61,590 nucleotides of DNA from Streptomyces triticirhizae (GCF_003696235.1 NZ_RFFJ01000010.1:1-61590), one strand, 5' to 3'. Positions 1-9,571 are shown, numbered from the stretch's first letter. Notes: a model not told the origin generated them from the letters alone. Numbers and translations are program-made.

Positions 1-343
1 GCCCAGGCCGGTGGATGCGTACGGACGTCTCCCGGCACAGGCCGACAGATCCCGTTGAAGACCCGAAGTCAGTCAGGCGTTGGGTCAGACCTCGCCGGGA
101 GACGTCCATGAACATCCTTACTGTCAGGCGTCCCTCGCGGGTGTCCACCAACACGGTGTCGCCCCGGCGTGCCTCGTGCCCGGCGAGCACGGCGTCGACC
201 TCCGAGCGCAGCTCATCGGTGCGGTCGGGCTCCCCCGAGAGCAGCGCGACGGCCGCCTCCGTGGCCTGGAGGCGCAGGCCGCGCAGGCGCAGCCGTTGGG
301 TCTGCCGCTCCAGCGCCGGGCTGGTGGCCGTCTCCCGCACCAT
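1..343 (-). CDS. Hypothetical protein, C-terminus outside the window
   Basis: A reading frame starts at an ATG whose first base is 343 and stays open to the left edge, giving 114 visible residues. A good ribosome site (AGGGAG) lies 6-7 bases upstream of the ATG. The first ~60 residues are Leu/Arg/Glu-rich and probably helical, followed by a more beta-like stretch (around DTVLVDTREGRLTVRMF). From about residue 84 the composition changes and an inverted repeat (23-36 with 94-107) falls inside the frame, so the real end could be altered or truncated. I recognise no family and assign no function. Confidence 0.5.
   Translation of the reverse strand, partial: MVRETATSPALERQTQRLRLRGLRLQATEAAVALLSGEPDRTDELRSEVDAVLAGHEARRGDTVLVDTREGRLTVRMFMDVSRRGLTQRLTDFGSSTGSVGLCRETSVRIHRPG
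23..107. repeat. 14-bp perfect inverted repeat
   Basis: GGACGTCTCCCGGC at 23-36 is the exact reverse complement of 94-107, with 57 bases between. It lies inside the distal part of the leftmost partial gene. It could form a hairpin or mark a small rearrangement. Its role is unknown. Confidence 0.5.
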
Positions 344-457
344 GTTCGCTCCCTGGCCGCCCGATGTCTCTCCCTCCACTAGAGCGCCGCTCGCGCCGGC
401 CCGCAAACCGGTCGGTGAGGTCTGGCCTCCGGGGCCGGTCGGTGGTACTACTGAAGT

Positions 458-709
458 ATGACCATGCGGAAAACGGCGATCTCGTTGCCCGAGGACCAGC
501 TGATGCGGCTGAAGGCCGCCGAGGCGGCCGGGCGCATCCCCAGCGTCTCCGGGCACATCCAGGAGCTGCTCCGCCGCGAGGAGGAGACCGCCGAGGTCGA
601 CGAGACGCTCCGCCGGCTCTTCGGCGAGCAACTCCCGGGCGAGGAGCACCACAAGTGGGCCGACCGCGCCCTGGGCCTCGACACCGCCGAGGGGCGCGGC
701 GCCGCGTGA
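458..709 (+). CDS. VapB-like antitoxin of a toxin-antitoxin pair
   Basis: 83 residues. The N-terminus (MRKTAISLPEDQL) looks like the strand and first helix of a ribbon-helix-helix DNA-binding fold, and the acidic C-terminus looks like a toxin-neutralising tail. Its stop overlaps the start of the next gene by the GTGA pattern, so the two are translationally coupled. Small RHH antitoxins of this size normally bind their partner and repress their own promoter. The ATG at 458 or the one at 464 could be the true start. Family call is from size, N-terminal pattern and context, not from a strong motif. Confidence 0.6.
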   Translation: MTMRKTAISLPEDQLMRLKAAEAAGRIPSVSGHIQELLRREEETAEVDETLRRLFGEQLPGEEHHKWADRALGLDTAEGRGAA

Positions 710-1131
710 CGGCGCCCGACGAACCCTCGGGCGCCGCCCCCGCGATAGGCGGTCGCATCCTCGACACCACGGCGCTGGTCGCAGCGGCCCAGGGCAGCCC
801 GCACATGCGGGCGTTGCTGAGCGCCGCGCACCGGCACGTCATCCCGCTGTTGGCGCCGGCCAGTTGCGTCGCCGACGCGGCGGCCGACCTGCACCCGCAC
901 GGCCGGGACGCGCTCACCGCGATCCTGCGGTTCCCGCTGGTGGCCTTCGCCGCGCTGGACGAGGCGCACGCCGTCGGCTCGGGCATCCTGCGCTCCGCGC
1001 ACCGGCCGGCAGCGACCACGCCCGGCCATGTGGCCTATCTCGCGGCCGCCCGCCAGTGGCCGGTGATCACCGCGACGCCCGAGCCGCTGCGCACGCTCTA
1101 TCCCGCGATCGAGGTCGAACTGCTGCCCTGA
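706..1131 (+). CDS. PIN-domain protein, VapC-like toxin (possibly degenerate)
   Basis: 141 residues from a GTG that overlaps the antitoxin stop. The start of a PIN domain is visible near residues 18-26 (ILDTTALVA, with the first metal-binding Asp), and the C-terminal half has the PIN-like pattern AYLAAARQWPVITAT. VapC toxins are Mg-dependent RNases that cut tRNA or rRNA. Where the family usually has another Asp just before the AxLAAxA helix, the sequence reads TPGHVAYLAA, so one acidic ligand seems missing and activity is uncertain. Pairing with the small upstream gene supports a toxin-antitoxin module. Confidence 0.6.
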   Translation: MTAPDEPSGAAPAIGGRILDTTALVAAAQGSPHMRALLSAAHRHVIPLLAPASCVADAAADLHPHGRDALTAILRFPLVAFAALDEAHAVGSGILRSAHRPAATTPGHVAYLAAARQWPVITATPEPLRTLYPAIEVELLP

Positions 1132-1188
1132 GCCCGCCCGTTCACCGGGCGGCGGACGGGCGGCGGGCGCACCGGCCGTGCCGCGCGT

Positions 1189-1941
1189 TCACCGGGCGGC
1201 GGCCTGCTCGTTCAGCCACTGCTCGAACGTGGTCGGCGCGATCCGGGCGTTCTCGCCGGGCAGCAGCGCCTCCCCGCCCATGTCGGTGCCGAACACCCCG
1301 GACCAGGTCGGCACCAGGCGCACCTCGCGCCCCCGCACGCGGTGGGTGCGGCGGGCCATGTCCACCAGGTCCTGGGTGTCGGGGCCCGCCAGGTCGGCGT
1401 AGCGGCCCTGCGGCCGGTCGGTCGCGACCTCGGCCAGCACCTCGGCGACGTCGGCGGGCGCGACGGGCCGCACCAGCAGCGGCGCGATGGTGGCCTGGCC
1501 GTCCCGCTCGGTCCAGCCCGCGACCATCTCCGCGAAGTCGTGGAACTGGGTGGCCGGCACCACCGTCCACGGGATCGGCCCCTCGGCGACCAGCCGCTCC
1601 TGCTCGCGCTTGCCGGCGTAGTGCGCGTTGCCGTCGATCCGCTGGATGCCGACGATCGACAGCAGCACATGGTGGCGGACCCCGGCCCTCTCCTCGGCGG
1701 CCAGCAGGTTCCGCGTCATGGTGCCGAGCTGCTCGACGGCCGAACTCCGTTCCATCGCGGGGGTGTTGGTCGTGTCGATCAGCGCGTCGACGCCGACCAG
1801 CGCGGCGTCCAGGCCCTCGCCGGTCAGCAGGTCCACGCCGAGCGAGCGGCTGATCCGGACGACCTCGTGCCCGTCCCGTTCCAGGGTCCGAACGGTCAGG
1901 GAGCCGATCCTCCCGGTCGCTCCGGCGATGGCGATGCGCAT
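1189..1941 (-). CDS. NmrA-like NAD(P)-binding oxidoreductase
   Basis: 250 residues. The N-terminus MRIAIAGATGRIG is a Rossmann dinucleotide-binding motif of the atypical short-chain dehydrogenase/NmrA group. Proteins of this type act as NAD(P)H-dependent reductases or redox sensors. The start at 1941 is supported by a purine-rich site (GAGAAGAGGA) just upstream; a longer frame to 2034 would run through the promoter. It is divergent from an Rrf2 regulator with a shared ~130-bp promoter region, a common arrangement in which the regulator controls the reductase. The substrate cannot be told from sequence. Confidence 0.8.
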   Translation of the reverse strand: MRIAIAGATGRIGSLTVRTLERDGHEVVRISRSLGVDLLTGEGLDAALVGVDALIDTTNTPAMERSSAVEQLGTMTRNLLAAEERAGVRHHVLLSIVGIQRIDGNAHYAGKREQERLVAEGPIPWTVVPATQFHDFAEMVAGWTERDGQATIAPLLVRPVAPADVAEVLAEVATDRPQGRYADLAGPDTQDLVDMARRTHRVRGREVRLVPTWSGVFGTDMGGEALLPGENARIAPTTFEQWLNEQAAAR

Positions 1942-2021
1942 GGCGTCCTCTTCTCTTCTCGTTCTGTCCCGGGTCCTTCGTTCGGGTCTCCCGATGTCTC
2001 GGCCGACGCTATCCAGGACTA

Positions 2022-2065
2022 AAGAGATCCGCAATATCTTAGATCCGGGGCGCCGTCGCTAGACT
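2022..2065 (+). promoter_or_regulatory. Rrf2 operator and leaderless promoter
   Basis: An imperfect dyad, AAGAGAT (2022-2028) and ATATCTT (2034-2040) with a 5-bp spacer, matches in 6 of 7 positions and sits where the -35 box of the Rrf2 gene should be. A -10 box TAGACT (2060-2065) is followed by exactly 7 bases and then the Rrf2 ATG, so that transcript probably has no leader. Autorepression and control of the divergent reductase are inferred. Confidence 0.5.
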
Positions 2066-2072
2066 CGACGCC

Positions 2073-2546
2073 ATGAAGCTGCCCGTGAGCACCGAATGGC
2101 TCCTGCACTGCGCGACCTCGCTGGCGCAGCTCGAACCGGGTGCCACGGCCTCGGCCGCCCAGCTCGCCGCCTACTTCGACCTGCCGGCGCCCTATCTCGC
2201 CAAGCAGCTCCAGGCCCTGGTCAGGGCCGGGCTGCTCAGCGCCACCACGGGGCCGCGCGGCGGGTTCCAACTGGCCAGGCCGGCCGCCGAGATCACCCTC
2301 CTGGAGATCGTCGAGGCCGTGGACGGGGGGTCGACGCCGTTCCAGTGCCGCGAGATCCGCCAGCGCGGGCGCGGCGCCCACCCGCCGGAGGACTGCGCCG
2401 ACGCCTGTCTGCTCGCCGTCAGGATGCACGAGGCGCACCGCGCCTGGCGGAGCAGCCTCGCCGGCACCACGCTCGCCGACATCCTCGGCGAACTCCCCGC
2501 CACGGCGCCGGCCAGGACCCGTCGGCTGCTGACCGACACGGAGTGA
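2073..2546 (+). CDS. Rrf2-family transcriptional regulator
   Basis: 157 residues. A winged helix-turn-helix fills residues 1-70, with the typical Rrf2 wing text TGPRGGFQLARP and the following helix ITLLEIVEAVDG. Cysteines in FQCREI and in EDCADAC lie where Fe-S-binding or redox-sensing Rrf2 proteins have their cysteine cluster, so it may sense iron-sulfur status or oxidants. It lies divergent to the NmrA-like reductase, which is its likely target. Start ATG 2073 is fixed by a -10 box 7 bases upstream. Confidence 0.85.
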   Translation: MKLPVSTEWLLHCATSLAQLEPGATASAAQLAAYFDLPAPYLAKQLQALVRAGLLSATTGPRGGFQLARPAAEITLLEIVEAVDGGSTPFQCREIRQRGRGAHPPEDCADACLLAVRMHEAHRAWRSSLAGTTLADILGELPATAPARTRRLLTDTE

Positions 2547-2760
2547 GGCGGCGCGCGGTCGGGTGGGCGGGCGTGACCGGGAGGCGCCCGGCGCGTTGGT
2601 TCTGTTATGCCGTCGACCGTTGACCCGCGCGCCTCTCGCGGCGCCGGGCCGGGCGACGGCGGCGTGCGAGGGCGCGGCGGTCCCGTGCCCTGGCCCGCCG
2701 GCCCTTCCCGACCCCCACCCGCGCCACCTGAGTCCCCGGGGCGTGTGAACGGAGAGCCCC

Positions 2761-4167
2761 GTGCGAATGACCGACATCCAGCGCTGCGAGATCCGCCCCG
2801 GGCGACTGGTGGAGTGGTCGCTGCCAGCGCCGACCGTCGAGGCCGCGAGGTCGGCGCCGGACGACTCCCGACCGCCCGCCTATGTGCAGGAGTTCCACCT
2901 CAGGACCGCCCGTGACGCCCGCGCCGCCGGGCTGTGCGCGCCCGGCTGGCTCGGCGTCGCCTTCGACCTGCCGGGCCGCGTGGACCTGGACGCCCTCGAA
3001 CGGGCGCTGCACGCCTGGACGTTGCGGCACGAGACGCTGCGCAGCGGGTTCCGCTGGGCGGGCGAGACGGTGCGGCGGTTCACACTGCCGGCCGAGGCCG
3101 TGGCGCTGGACCGGTCCGAGGTCGGCCACTTCGCCGAGCCGGCGACGCTCACCCGCTATCTCCAGGACCGCTTCGACCGGGCGGCCGACGCCCTGAGCTG
3201 GCCCAACTTCCTCTACACGGCCGTGGTCAGGCCGGACGGCGCCGCGCTCTACCTGGCCTTCGACCACAGCAACGTCGACGCGCACTCCCTCTACCGCATC
3301 CCCGCCGAGATCCACCAGCTCTACGCGTCCCAGCTGCGCGGCGAGCCGGCGCCGCTGCCGCCGGTCGACAGCTATGTCGACTTCTGCGCCACCGAGCGCG
3401 CGCGGGCCGACGCCATCGACGGAACGCACGAGATCATCGGCCGCTGGCGGGAGTTCGTCGCCCGCTCCGGCGGGGTGATGCCGGCGTTCCCCGTCGACCT
3501 GGGGCTCGATCCCGAAGGGCCGCTGCCGACGCAGCGGTTCGAGCACGAGACGCTGGTGGACGACCGCGCGGCGGCGGCGTTCGAGGCGCACTGCCGGCCG
3601 TTCGGCGGGACGCTGGTCGGCGCGCTCGCCGCGTCGGCTCTGGTCTTCCGGGAGTTGGGCGGGGTGGACACCTACCGCACCGTGGTGCCGTTCCACACGC
3701 GGGTCAGGTCCCGGTGGTCGGACTCGGTCGGCTGGTATGTGGGCGGCGCTCCGGTCGAGATCCCGGTGGGGCGGGCGTCGGGGTTCGACGAGGCGCTGCC
3801 GATGGCCCGTTCGGCGCTGCGCGCGAACCGGGGGTGCGCGCGGATTCCCATCGCGCGGGCGCTGGGGCTGCTGGGCTCCGACTTCCGCTTCGACTCGCCG
3901 GACCTCTGCTCGTTCCTGTCCTATGTGGACGGGCGCGGGGTGCCCCTGTCGGAGCGGTGGGCGGAGCTGCGCGCGTACGGGCTGGTCCGCGTCTCCTACG
4001 GGGACCGGGTCTGCGTGTGGCTGACCCGGCTGCACGAGGGGCTCCAGTTCGCCGCCCGCTTCCCGGACACCGAGGTGGCGGGGAAGACGATGCGGCTGTA
4101 TGTCGAGCGGCTGCGGGAGTTGGTGCTGTCGGTGGCGCGGGCGGATTCGGAGGCGGTGGTGCGGTAG
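2761..4167 (+). CDS. Stand-alone condensation-domain acyltransferase-like protein
   Basis: 468 residues with the shape of one NRPS condensation domain and nothing else: no adenylation, carrier or thioesterase domain in it or beside it. Near residue 170 the core motif reads DHSNVDAHS, so the first His of the canonical HHxxxDG is Asp and the final Gly is Ala, while the general-base His and the Asp are kept. Free condensation domains of this kind (PapA-like, or those that join two small carrier- or CoA-bound units) make esters or amides. The start is GTG 2761 with GGAGAG upstream; ATG 2767 is also possible. No partner genes are near, so the substrate is unknown. Confidence 0.7.
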   Translation: MRMTDIQRCEIRPGRLVEWSLPAPTVEAARSAPDDSRPPAYVQEFHLRTARDARAAGLCAPGWLGVAFDLPGRVDLDALERALHAWTLRHETLRSGFRWAGETVRRFTLPAEAVALDRSEVGHFAEPATLTRYLQDRFDRAADALSWPNFLYTAVVRPDGAALYLAFDHSNVDAHSLYRIPAEIHQLYASQLRGEPAPLPPVDSYVDFCATERARADAIDGTHEIIGRWREFVARSGGVMPAFPVDLGLDPEGPLPTQRFEHETLVDDRAAAAFEAHCRPFGGTLVGALAASALVFRELGGVDTYRTVVPFHTRVRSRWSDSVGWYVGGAPVEIPVGRASGFDEALPMARSALRANRGCARIPIARALGLLGSDFRFDSPDLCSFLSYVDGRGVPLSERWAELRAYGLVRVSYGDRVCVWLTRLHEGLQFAARFPDTEVAGKTMRLYVERLRELVLSVARADSEAVVR

Positions 4168-4202
4168 CGGCGCGGTGGCGCGGCGTCGGGTCGGGAACGC
4201 GG

Positions 4203-4236
4203 GCCGGCCCGTGGACCGGGTGGTCCACGGGCCGGC
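4203..4236. terminator. Bidirectional hairpin terminator
   Basis: Perfect 15-bp arms (4203-4217 and 4222-4236) around a 4-base GGGT loop, between the convergent condensation-domain and aldose-epimerase genes. There is no T tract, as usual in high-GC actinomycetes. Confidence 0.75.
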
Positions 4237-4263
4237 GGGCCGATCGGCTGGGATCAGTGGGGA

Positions 4264-5409
4264 TCAGCGGGTGGAGAAGGCGTAGACCGTGGTGGAGCGG
4301 TAGGTCTCGCCCGGGCGGAGCACGGTCGACGGGAAGTCGGGTTGGTTGGGCGAGTCCGGGAAGTGCTGGGTCTCCAGGCACAGCCCGTCACCCTGCCGGT
4401 AGGCCCGGCCCGAGGTGCCGACCAGGGTGCCGTCGAGGAAGTTCCCGCTGTAGAACTGCACGCCCGGCTCCGTGGTGGAGACGGTCATCAGCCGGCCCGA
4501 GCGCCGCTCGTAGAGCTGGGCGAAGCGCTCGGGGCGACGGGTGATCCCCTTGTCCAGGACGAAGTTGTGGTCGAAGCCCTGGCCGTAGAGGATCTGCTGG
4601 TGGCTCTCCCTGATGTCCTCGCCGATGGTCTTCCCCCGGCGGAAGTCGAACGGGGTGCCGCCGACGGAGGCCAGCTCGCCGGTGGGGATCAGGACCTCGT
4701 CGACCGGGGTGAACCGGCCGGCGGCCAGGCTCAGCTTGTGGTCGTAGACCCCGCCGTTGCCCTCGCCCGCCAGGTTGAAGTAGGTGTGGTTGGTGAGGTT
4801 GAGCACGGTGGGCGCGTCGGTGGTCGCCTCGTAGTCGATGCGGAACTCGCCGTCGTCGGTCAGGGTGTAGTCCACCCGGACGTCCAGCGTGCCCGGGTAG
4901 CCCATCTCGCCGTCCGGGCTGGAGTAGGTGAGCGTCAGCCCCGACCTGCCGTTCGGGTTGACGTCCCAGATCCGCTTGTCGAAGCCCTGGGTGCCGCCGT
5001 GCAGGCTGTTGGGCCCGTCGTTGACCGGCACCTGGTACTCAGTGCCGTCCAGGGTGAACCTGCCGGCGGCTATGCGGTTGCCGTAGCGGCCTATCAGCGC
5101 GCCCATGTAGGGCGAGTCGCCGAGGTAGGGGTCGAGTTCGGCGAAGCCCAGCGAGATGTTGACCGACTCGCCGTCCCGGTCGGGCACTTCGAGGGTCTGG
5201 ACGATACCGCCGAAGTTGAGCACCCCGAGCCGGATGCCACCGTTCGCGAGGGTCCACCGCTGGACCTCGGTGCCGTCCTCCAGCTCACCGAAGCGTTCGG
5301 GGTGGGGCGGCTGTCCGCCATGGCCTCCCGCCGAGGCCCGGCCGGCCGTCGCCGCGGTGATCCCCGCGGCGGCCGCCGTCGCGATCACGGCTCTCCTTGA
5401 GGTGGTCAT
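4264..5409 (-). CDS. galM: Exported aldose 1-epimerase
   Basis: 381 residues. A twin-arginine type signal is visible at the start (TSRRAVIATAAAAG then an Ala-rich stretch), so the enzyme is probably folded before export. The mature part shows galactose mutarotase hallmarks: NFGGIVQTLEVPDRDG, the catalytic His in LTNHTYFNLAG, and near the end the conserved Glu context CLETQHFPDSPNQPDFPS. It interconverts alpha and beta anomers of aldoses. It is the last gene of the sugar locus, so it may present the right anomer to the ABC importer upstream. It has its own ribosome site (AAGGAGCAG). Confidence 0.92.
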   Translation of the reverse strand: MTTSRRAVIATAAAAGITAATAGRASAGGHGGQPPHPERFGELEDGTEVQRWTLANGGIRLGVLNFGGIVQTLEVPDRDGESVNISLGFAELDPYLGDSPYMGALIGRYGNRIAAGRFTLDGTEYQVPVNDGPNSLHGGTQGFDKRIWDVNPNGRSGLTLTYSSPDGEMGYPGTLDVRVDYTLTDDGEFRIDYEATTDAPTVLNLTNHTYFNLAGEGNGGVYDHKLSLAAGRFTPVDEVLIPTGELASVGGTPFDFRRGKTIGEDIRESHQQILYGQGFDHNFVLDKGITRRPERFAQLYERRSGRLMTVSTTEPGVQFYSGNFLDGTLVGTSGRAYRQGDGLCLETQHFPDSPNQPDFPSTVLRPGETYRSTTVYAFSTR

Positions 5410-5537
5410 CGAAGGCTGCTCCTTCTGATTGTCCCGTTGCTGAGTGTGCCGTATTGCTCGAATTCAGATTACTTCTGTTCGATGCTGATCGTTCCCCCCG
5501 TGCCGCCCGGAACCTCAGCGACCGCAGGGGCCCAACC

Positions 5538-6785
5538 TCAGGAGCTGGCGCGGCGCTTGTTCCACACGTCGAAGCCGACGGCGGCGAGCAGGACCAGGCC
5601 CTTGATCACCTGCTGCCAGTCCTGACTGATGCCGACCAGGGACATGCCGTTGTTGAGCACGCCCAGCACCAGTCCGCCGATCACCGCGCCCAGCACGGTG
5701 CCCACGCCGCCGCTCATCGAGGCGCCGCCGATGAACGCGGCGGCGATCGCCTCCAGCTCGAAGAGGTTGCCGGCGCCCGGGGTGCCCGCGTTGAGCCGGG
5801 CCGCGAAGACACAGCCGGCCAGCGCGGCCAGCACGCCCATGTTGACGAAGACCAGCATGGTGACGCGCTTGTCCTTGACGCCGGAGAGCTGCGCCGCCGC
5901 CCGGTTGCCGCCCAGCGCGTAGATGTGCCGGCCGACCACCGCGTTGCGCATCACGAAGCCCATCGCCACCAGCAGCCCACCCAGGATCAGCAGGATCACC
6001 GGCACGCCCCGGTAGCTCGCCAGGGTCAGGGTGAACGCCATCATCGCGGCGACGATGGCCACGCACTTCAACAGGAAGATCCGGAACGGCAGCACATGCA
6101 GCTCGTACGCCTGCGCCTGCTGCCGCTGCCGCCACTCCTGGAGGAGCGCGATCGCGCACACCGCCACGCCCAACAACACCGTGAGGTTGTGGTAGTTGGT
6201 GTTGGGGCCGACCTCCGGCAGGAAGCCCTGGCTGATGTCCTGGAAGCCCTTGGGGAACGGGGAGACCGACTGCCCGTCCAGCAGGATCTGGGTGGCGCCC
6301 CGGAAGAGCAGCATTCCGGCCAGGGTGACGATGAAGGACGGGATGCCCACATAGGCGATCCAGAAGCCCTGCCAGGCCCCCACCACCGCCCCGATCAGCA
6401 GCGAGACGGCCAGTGCGACCTGCCAGGGCAGGTCGTGGTCCACCATCATCACGGCCGCCGCCGCCCCCGTGAAGGCGGCCAAGGACCCCACGGACAGATC
6501 GATATGGCCATTGATGATCACGATCATCATGCCGATGGCCAGAATCAGGATGTAGCCGTTCTGAAGCACAATATTGGTGACATTGCGGGGCAACAGCATG
6601 TCGCCCCCGCTCCAGACCTGGAACAGCCCGAGCAGGAGCACCAGGGCGATCAGCATCCCGTACTGCCGCATGTTGTTCCGCAGCGCGCGCAGCGCCCGCG
6701 CCGCCAGGGACCGCTCCGTGGAGGCGCCGGAACCGTCCGGTTCCCGTTGGTCCCGCGTGTTCTTGCCGAGAGTGGCCTGGCTCAT
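5538..6785 (-). CDS. mmsB: Monosaccharide ABC transporter permease (MmsB/GguB type)
   Basis: 415 residues, strongly hydrophobic with about ten membrane segments, and the conserved permease text MIVIINGHIDLSVGSLAAFTGA and FIGGASMSGGVGTVLGAVIGGL of the branched family of sugar permeases. This longer form belongs to multiple-monosaccharide transporters that work with ChvE-like binding proteins. Its start is one base from the stop of the upstream ATPase gene, so the two are translated together. It would form the membrane channel for pentoses or hexoses. Confidence 0.92.
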   Translation of the reverse strand: MSQATLGKNTRDQREPDGSGASTERSLAARALRALRNNMRQYGMLIALVLLLGLFQVWSGGDMLLPRNVTNIVLQNGYILILAIGMMIVIINGHIDLSVGSLAAFTGAAAAVMMVDHDLPWQVALAVSLLIGAVVGAWQGFWIAYVGIPSFIVTLAGMLLFRGATQILLDGQSVSPFPKGFQDISQGFLPEVGPNTNYHNLTVLLGVAVCAIALLQEWRQRQQAQAYELHVLPFRIFLLKCVAIVAAMMAFTLTLASYRGVPVILLILGGLLVAMGFVMRNAVVGRHIYALGGNRAAAQLSGVKDKRVTMLVFVNMGVLAALAGCVFAARLNAGTPGAGNLFELEAIAAAFIGGASMSGGVGTVLGAVIGGLVLGVLNNGMSLVGISQDWQQVIKGLVLLAAVGFDVWNKRRASS

Positions 6786-6786
6786 C

Positions 6787-8403
6787 TCATCCCTCTCCCC
6801 TCACGGCCGGGTCGGCGGGGTCCCCGGGGTCGGCGTCGGCTGGGTCCGCTGGGTTCGTCCTGGTCATCAGCCGCATCAGCCCCTCCTGGGTGGCCTCGTC
6901 GCGGTCCAGCACCCCGGTCAGGCGGCCGAAGGCCATCGTGGCGATCCGGTCGCAGATCCCCAGCAGCTCGGACAGCTCCGAGGAGATGACCACCACCGCC
7001 TTGCCCCGCGCGGCCAGTTGGTCGATCACGGTGTAGATCTCCGACTTGGCGCCGACGTCGATGCCCCGCGTCGGCTCGTCGAGGATCAGCACCTGCGGCT
7101 CGGCGTTGATCCACTGGCTGAGCACCACCTTCTGCTGGTTGCCGCCGCTGAGGCGGCCCACCTGCTCGAAGACCGTGGGTGCCTTGATGTTCATCGAGGC
7201 GCGGAACCGCTCGGCGACCTGGCGCTCGCTGTGCGCGTCCACCAGCCCCCGGCTGGCCATCCGGGGCAGGGCGGCCAGCGAGATGTTGCGGCTGATGGTG
7301 TCGATCAGGTTGAGGCCGTAGGTCTTGCGGTCCTCGGTGACATAGGCGATCCCGTGCCGCACGGCCTCCGCCACCGTCCGGGTCGAGATCTCCCGGCCGT
7401 GCAGCTCCACCGTGCCGCGCTCGTACCGGCCCCAGGAGCGCCCGAAGACGCTCATCGCCAACTCGGTGCGCCCGGCGCCCATCAGCCCCGCGAGGCCCAG
7501 GATCTCCCCGTGGCGCACCTCGAAGGAGACCGAGTCGACCACCGTGCGGCCGGTGTCCACCGGGTGCCGCACCGTCCAGTCCCGCACGGTCAGCGCGACC
7601 TGCCCGGCGCGGTCGCCGGTGTAGGGCGTGCGGTCGGGGTAGAACCGGTCCAGCTCCCGGCCGACCATCCGCTCGATCAGCTGCTCGTCGGTGATCCGGG
7701 ACGGCTCGCCCGGGCTCTCCCGCACGGTCAGCGTCTCGATGGACCGGCCGTCCCTGATCACCGTGACCGTGTCGGCCACCTGCCGGATCTCGTTGAGCTT
7801 GTGCGAGATCAGGATGCAGGAGATGCCCTGGTCGCGGAGTTCACCGATGAGTTCGAGGAGCTTGCGGCTGTCCTCGTCGTTGAGCGCGGCCGTCGGCTCG
7901 TCGAGGATCAGCAGCTTGACCCGCTTGGCCAGGGCCTTGGCGATCTCCACCAACTGCTGCTTGCCGACGCCCAGTTCGGAGATCCGGGTGCCGGGCCGCT
8001 CGTCCAGGCCGACGCGGCGCAGCAGCCGTTCGGTCTCCACCAGCGTGGACGACCAGCTGATGACGCCGCGCGTGGCCCGTTCGTTGCCCAGGAAGATGTT
8101 CTCGGCGATGGACAGCTGGGGGACCAGCGCCAGCTCCTGATGGATGATCACGATGCCGCGCCGCTCGCTGGCCCTGATGTCCCTGAACTCGCACGGCTCG
8201 CCCTCGAAGCGGATCTCCCCGCCGTAGGTGCCGTGCGGGTGGACCCCGCTGAGCACCTTCATCAGGGTGGACTTCCCGGCGCCGTTCTCGCCGCAGATCG
8301 CGTGCACCTCTCCGGTGCGCACCGAGATGTCCACCCCGTCGAGGGCCCTGACGCCGGGGAAGGTCTTGGTGATCCCGCGCATTTCCAGCACGTGTGGTGC
8401 CAT
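6787..8403 (-). CDS. mmsA: Monosaccharide ABC transporter ATP-binding protein (MmsA/GguA type)
   Basis: 538 residues with two fused ATPase domains. The first has a standard Walker A ([10 protein letters not shown], about residue 38) and Walker B ([11 protein letters not shown]). The second has the degenerate nucleotide loop [12 protein letters not shown] expected in sugar transporters, with signature LSGGNQQKV and Walker [15 protein letters not shown]. It energises uptake through the MmsB permease. It sits between the binding-protein gene (55-bp gap) and mmsB. Confidence 0.93.
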   Translation of the reverse strand: MAPHVLEMRGITKTFPGVRALDGVDISVRTGEVHAICGENGAGKSTLMKVLSGVHPHGTYGGEIRFEGEPCEFRDIRASERRGIVIIHQELALVPQLSIAENIFLGNERATRGVISWSSTLVETERLLRRVGLDERPGTRISELGVGKQQLVEIAKALAKRVKLLILDEPTAALNDEDSRKLLELIGELRDQGISCILISHKLNEIRQVADTVTVIRDGRSIETLTVRESPGEPSRITDEQLIERMVGRELDRFYPDRTPYTGDRAGQVALTVRDWTVRHPVDTGRTVVDSVSFEVRHGEILGLAGLMGAGRTELAMSVFGRSWGRYERGTVELHGREISTRTVAEAVRHGIAYVTEDRKTYGLNLIDTISRNISLAALPRMASRGLVDAHSERQVAERFRASMNIKAPTVFEQVGRLSGGNQQKVVLSQWINAEPQVLILDEPTRGIDVGAKSEIYTVIDQLAARGKAVVVISSELSELLGICDRIATMAFGRLTGVLDRDEATQEGLMRLMTRTNPADPADADPGDPADPAVRGEG

Positions 8404-8458
8404 GGCGTTCTCTCTCTCCCTGTCAGGCGGTCCCGTCGGACGTCCTGACAGCCCCGGC

Positions 8459-9565
8459 TCAGCCCGTGATCTGGGCCTCGGTGTAGTAGCCCTCCTCGAT
8501 CAGCAGCTCGTAGTTCTCCGCGTCGATGCTGACCGGCTCCAGCAGGTAGGCGGGCACGACCTTGACGCCGTTGTCGTAGCTCTCGGTGTCGTTGACCTCG
8601 GGCTCCTCGCCGGCGAGCAGCGCCTCGCCCATGGCGACGGCCAGCCGGGCCAGTTCGCGGGTGTCCTTGTAGACGGTCTGGGTCTGCTCGCCCGTCACGA
8701 TCGACTTCACCGAGGCCAGCTCGGCGTCCTGCCCGGTGACCACGGGGAACGGGGTGTCGCCCGAGCCGTAGCCCACGCTCTTGAGCGCGGAGAGCACGCC
8801 GATGGAGATCCCGTCGTACGGGGAGAGCACCGCGTCCACGGGCTCGCCGCGGTAGTGCGCGGTGAGCAGGTCGTCCATCCGGTTCTGGGCGGTGCCGCCG
8901 TCCCAGCGTTCGGTGGTGACCTCGCTCAGCTCGGTCTGGCCGCTCTGGACGACGAGTTGACCGCTCTCCAGATACGGGTCGAGGACGCTCATCGCCCCCT
9001 CGAAGAAGTACCGGGTGTTGTTGTCGTCGGGCGAGCCGGCGAACAGCTCGATGTTGAAGGACTCGTCCTGGTTCTCCTCCAGGCCGAGCGCGTCCACGAT
9101 GTACCGCGCCTGGAGTTCGCCGACCTGGCTGTTGTCGAACGTCGCGTAGCAGTCGACGTTCTCGGAGTTCATCAGCAGCCGGTCGTAGGCGATGACCGGG
9201 ATGTCGGCGTCGGCGGCCTGCTGGAGGACGTTGCTCAGCGAGGAGCCGTCGATGGCGGCGATCACCAGCAGGTCATGGCCCCGGGCGATCATGTTCTCGA
9301 TCTGGGATATCTGGTTCTCGACCCGGTCCTCGCCGTACTGGAGGTCGGTCTCGTAGCCGGCCTCCTCGAACTGCGCGACCATGTTGTCGCCGTCGGCTAT
9401 CCATCGTTCCGACGACTTGGTGGGCATCGCGATGCCCACGGTCCCGCCCTCGGCGTCGGCGTCGCGCCCGCCGCCTCCACCCGAGTCCTGGCCGCACGCG
9501 GTCAGGGGGAGGACGAGGGCGGCGGTGACGGCGAGGGTGCGGGTCGCGGCTCGTGCACGAGACAT
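8459..9565 (-). CDS. chvE: ChvE-like sugar-binding lipoprotein
   Basis: 368 residues with a lipoprotein signal ([10 protein letters not shown]: lipobox ending in Cys about residue 24) followed by a Gly-rich linker. The body is a periplasmic-binding-protein fold of the galactose/arabinose group ([41 protein letters not shown]). It delivers monosaccharides to MmsAB. It begins 7 bases after the stop of the upstream TIM-barrel gene. Confidence 0.92.
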   Translation of the reverse strand: MSRARAATRTLAVTAALVLPLTACGQDSGGGGGRDADAEGGTVGIAMPTKSSERWIADGDNMVAQFEEAGYETDLQYGEDRVENQISQIENMIARGHDLLVIAAIDGSSLSNVLQQAADADIPVIAYDRLLMNSENVDCYATFDNSQVGELQARYIVDALGLEENQDESFNIELFAGSPDDNNTRYFFEGAMSVLDPYLESGQLVVQSGQTELSEVTTERWDGGTAQNRMDDLLTAHYRGEPVDAVLSPYDGISIGVLSALKSVGYGSGDTPFPVVTGQDAELASVKSIVTGEQTQTVYKDTRELARLAVAMGEALLAGEEPEVNDTESYDNGVKVVPAYLLEPVSIDAENYELLIEEGYYTEAQITG

Positions 9566-9571
9566 TGACGG

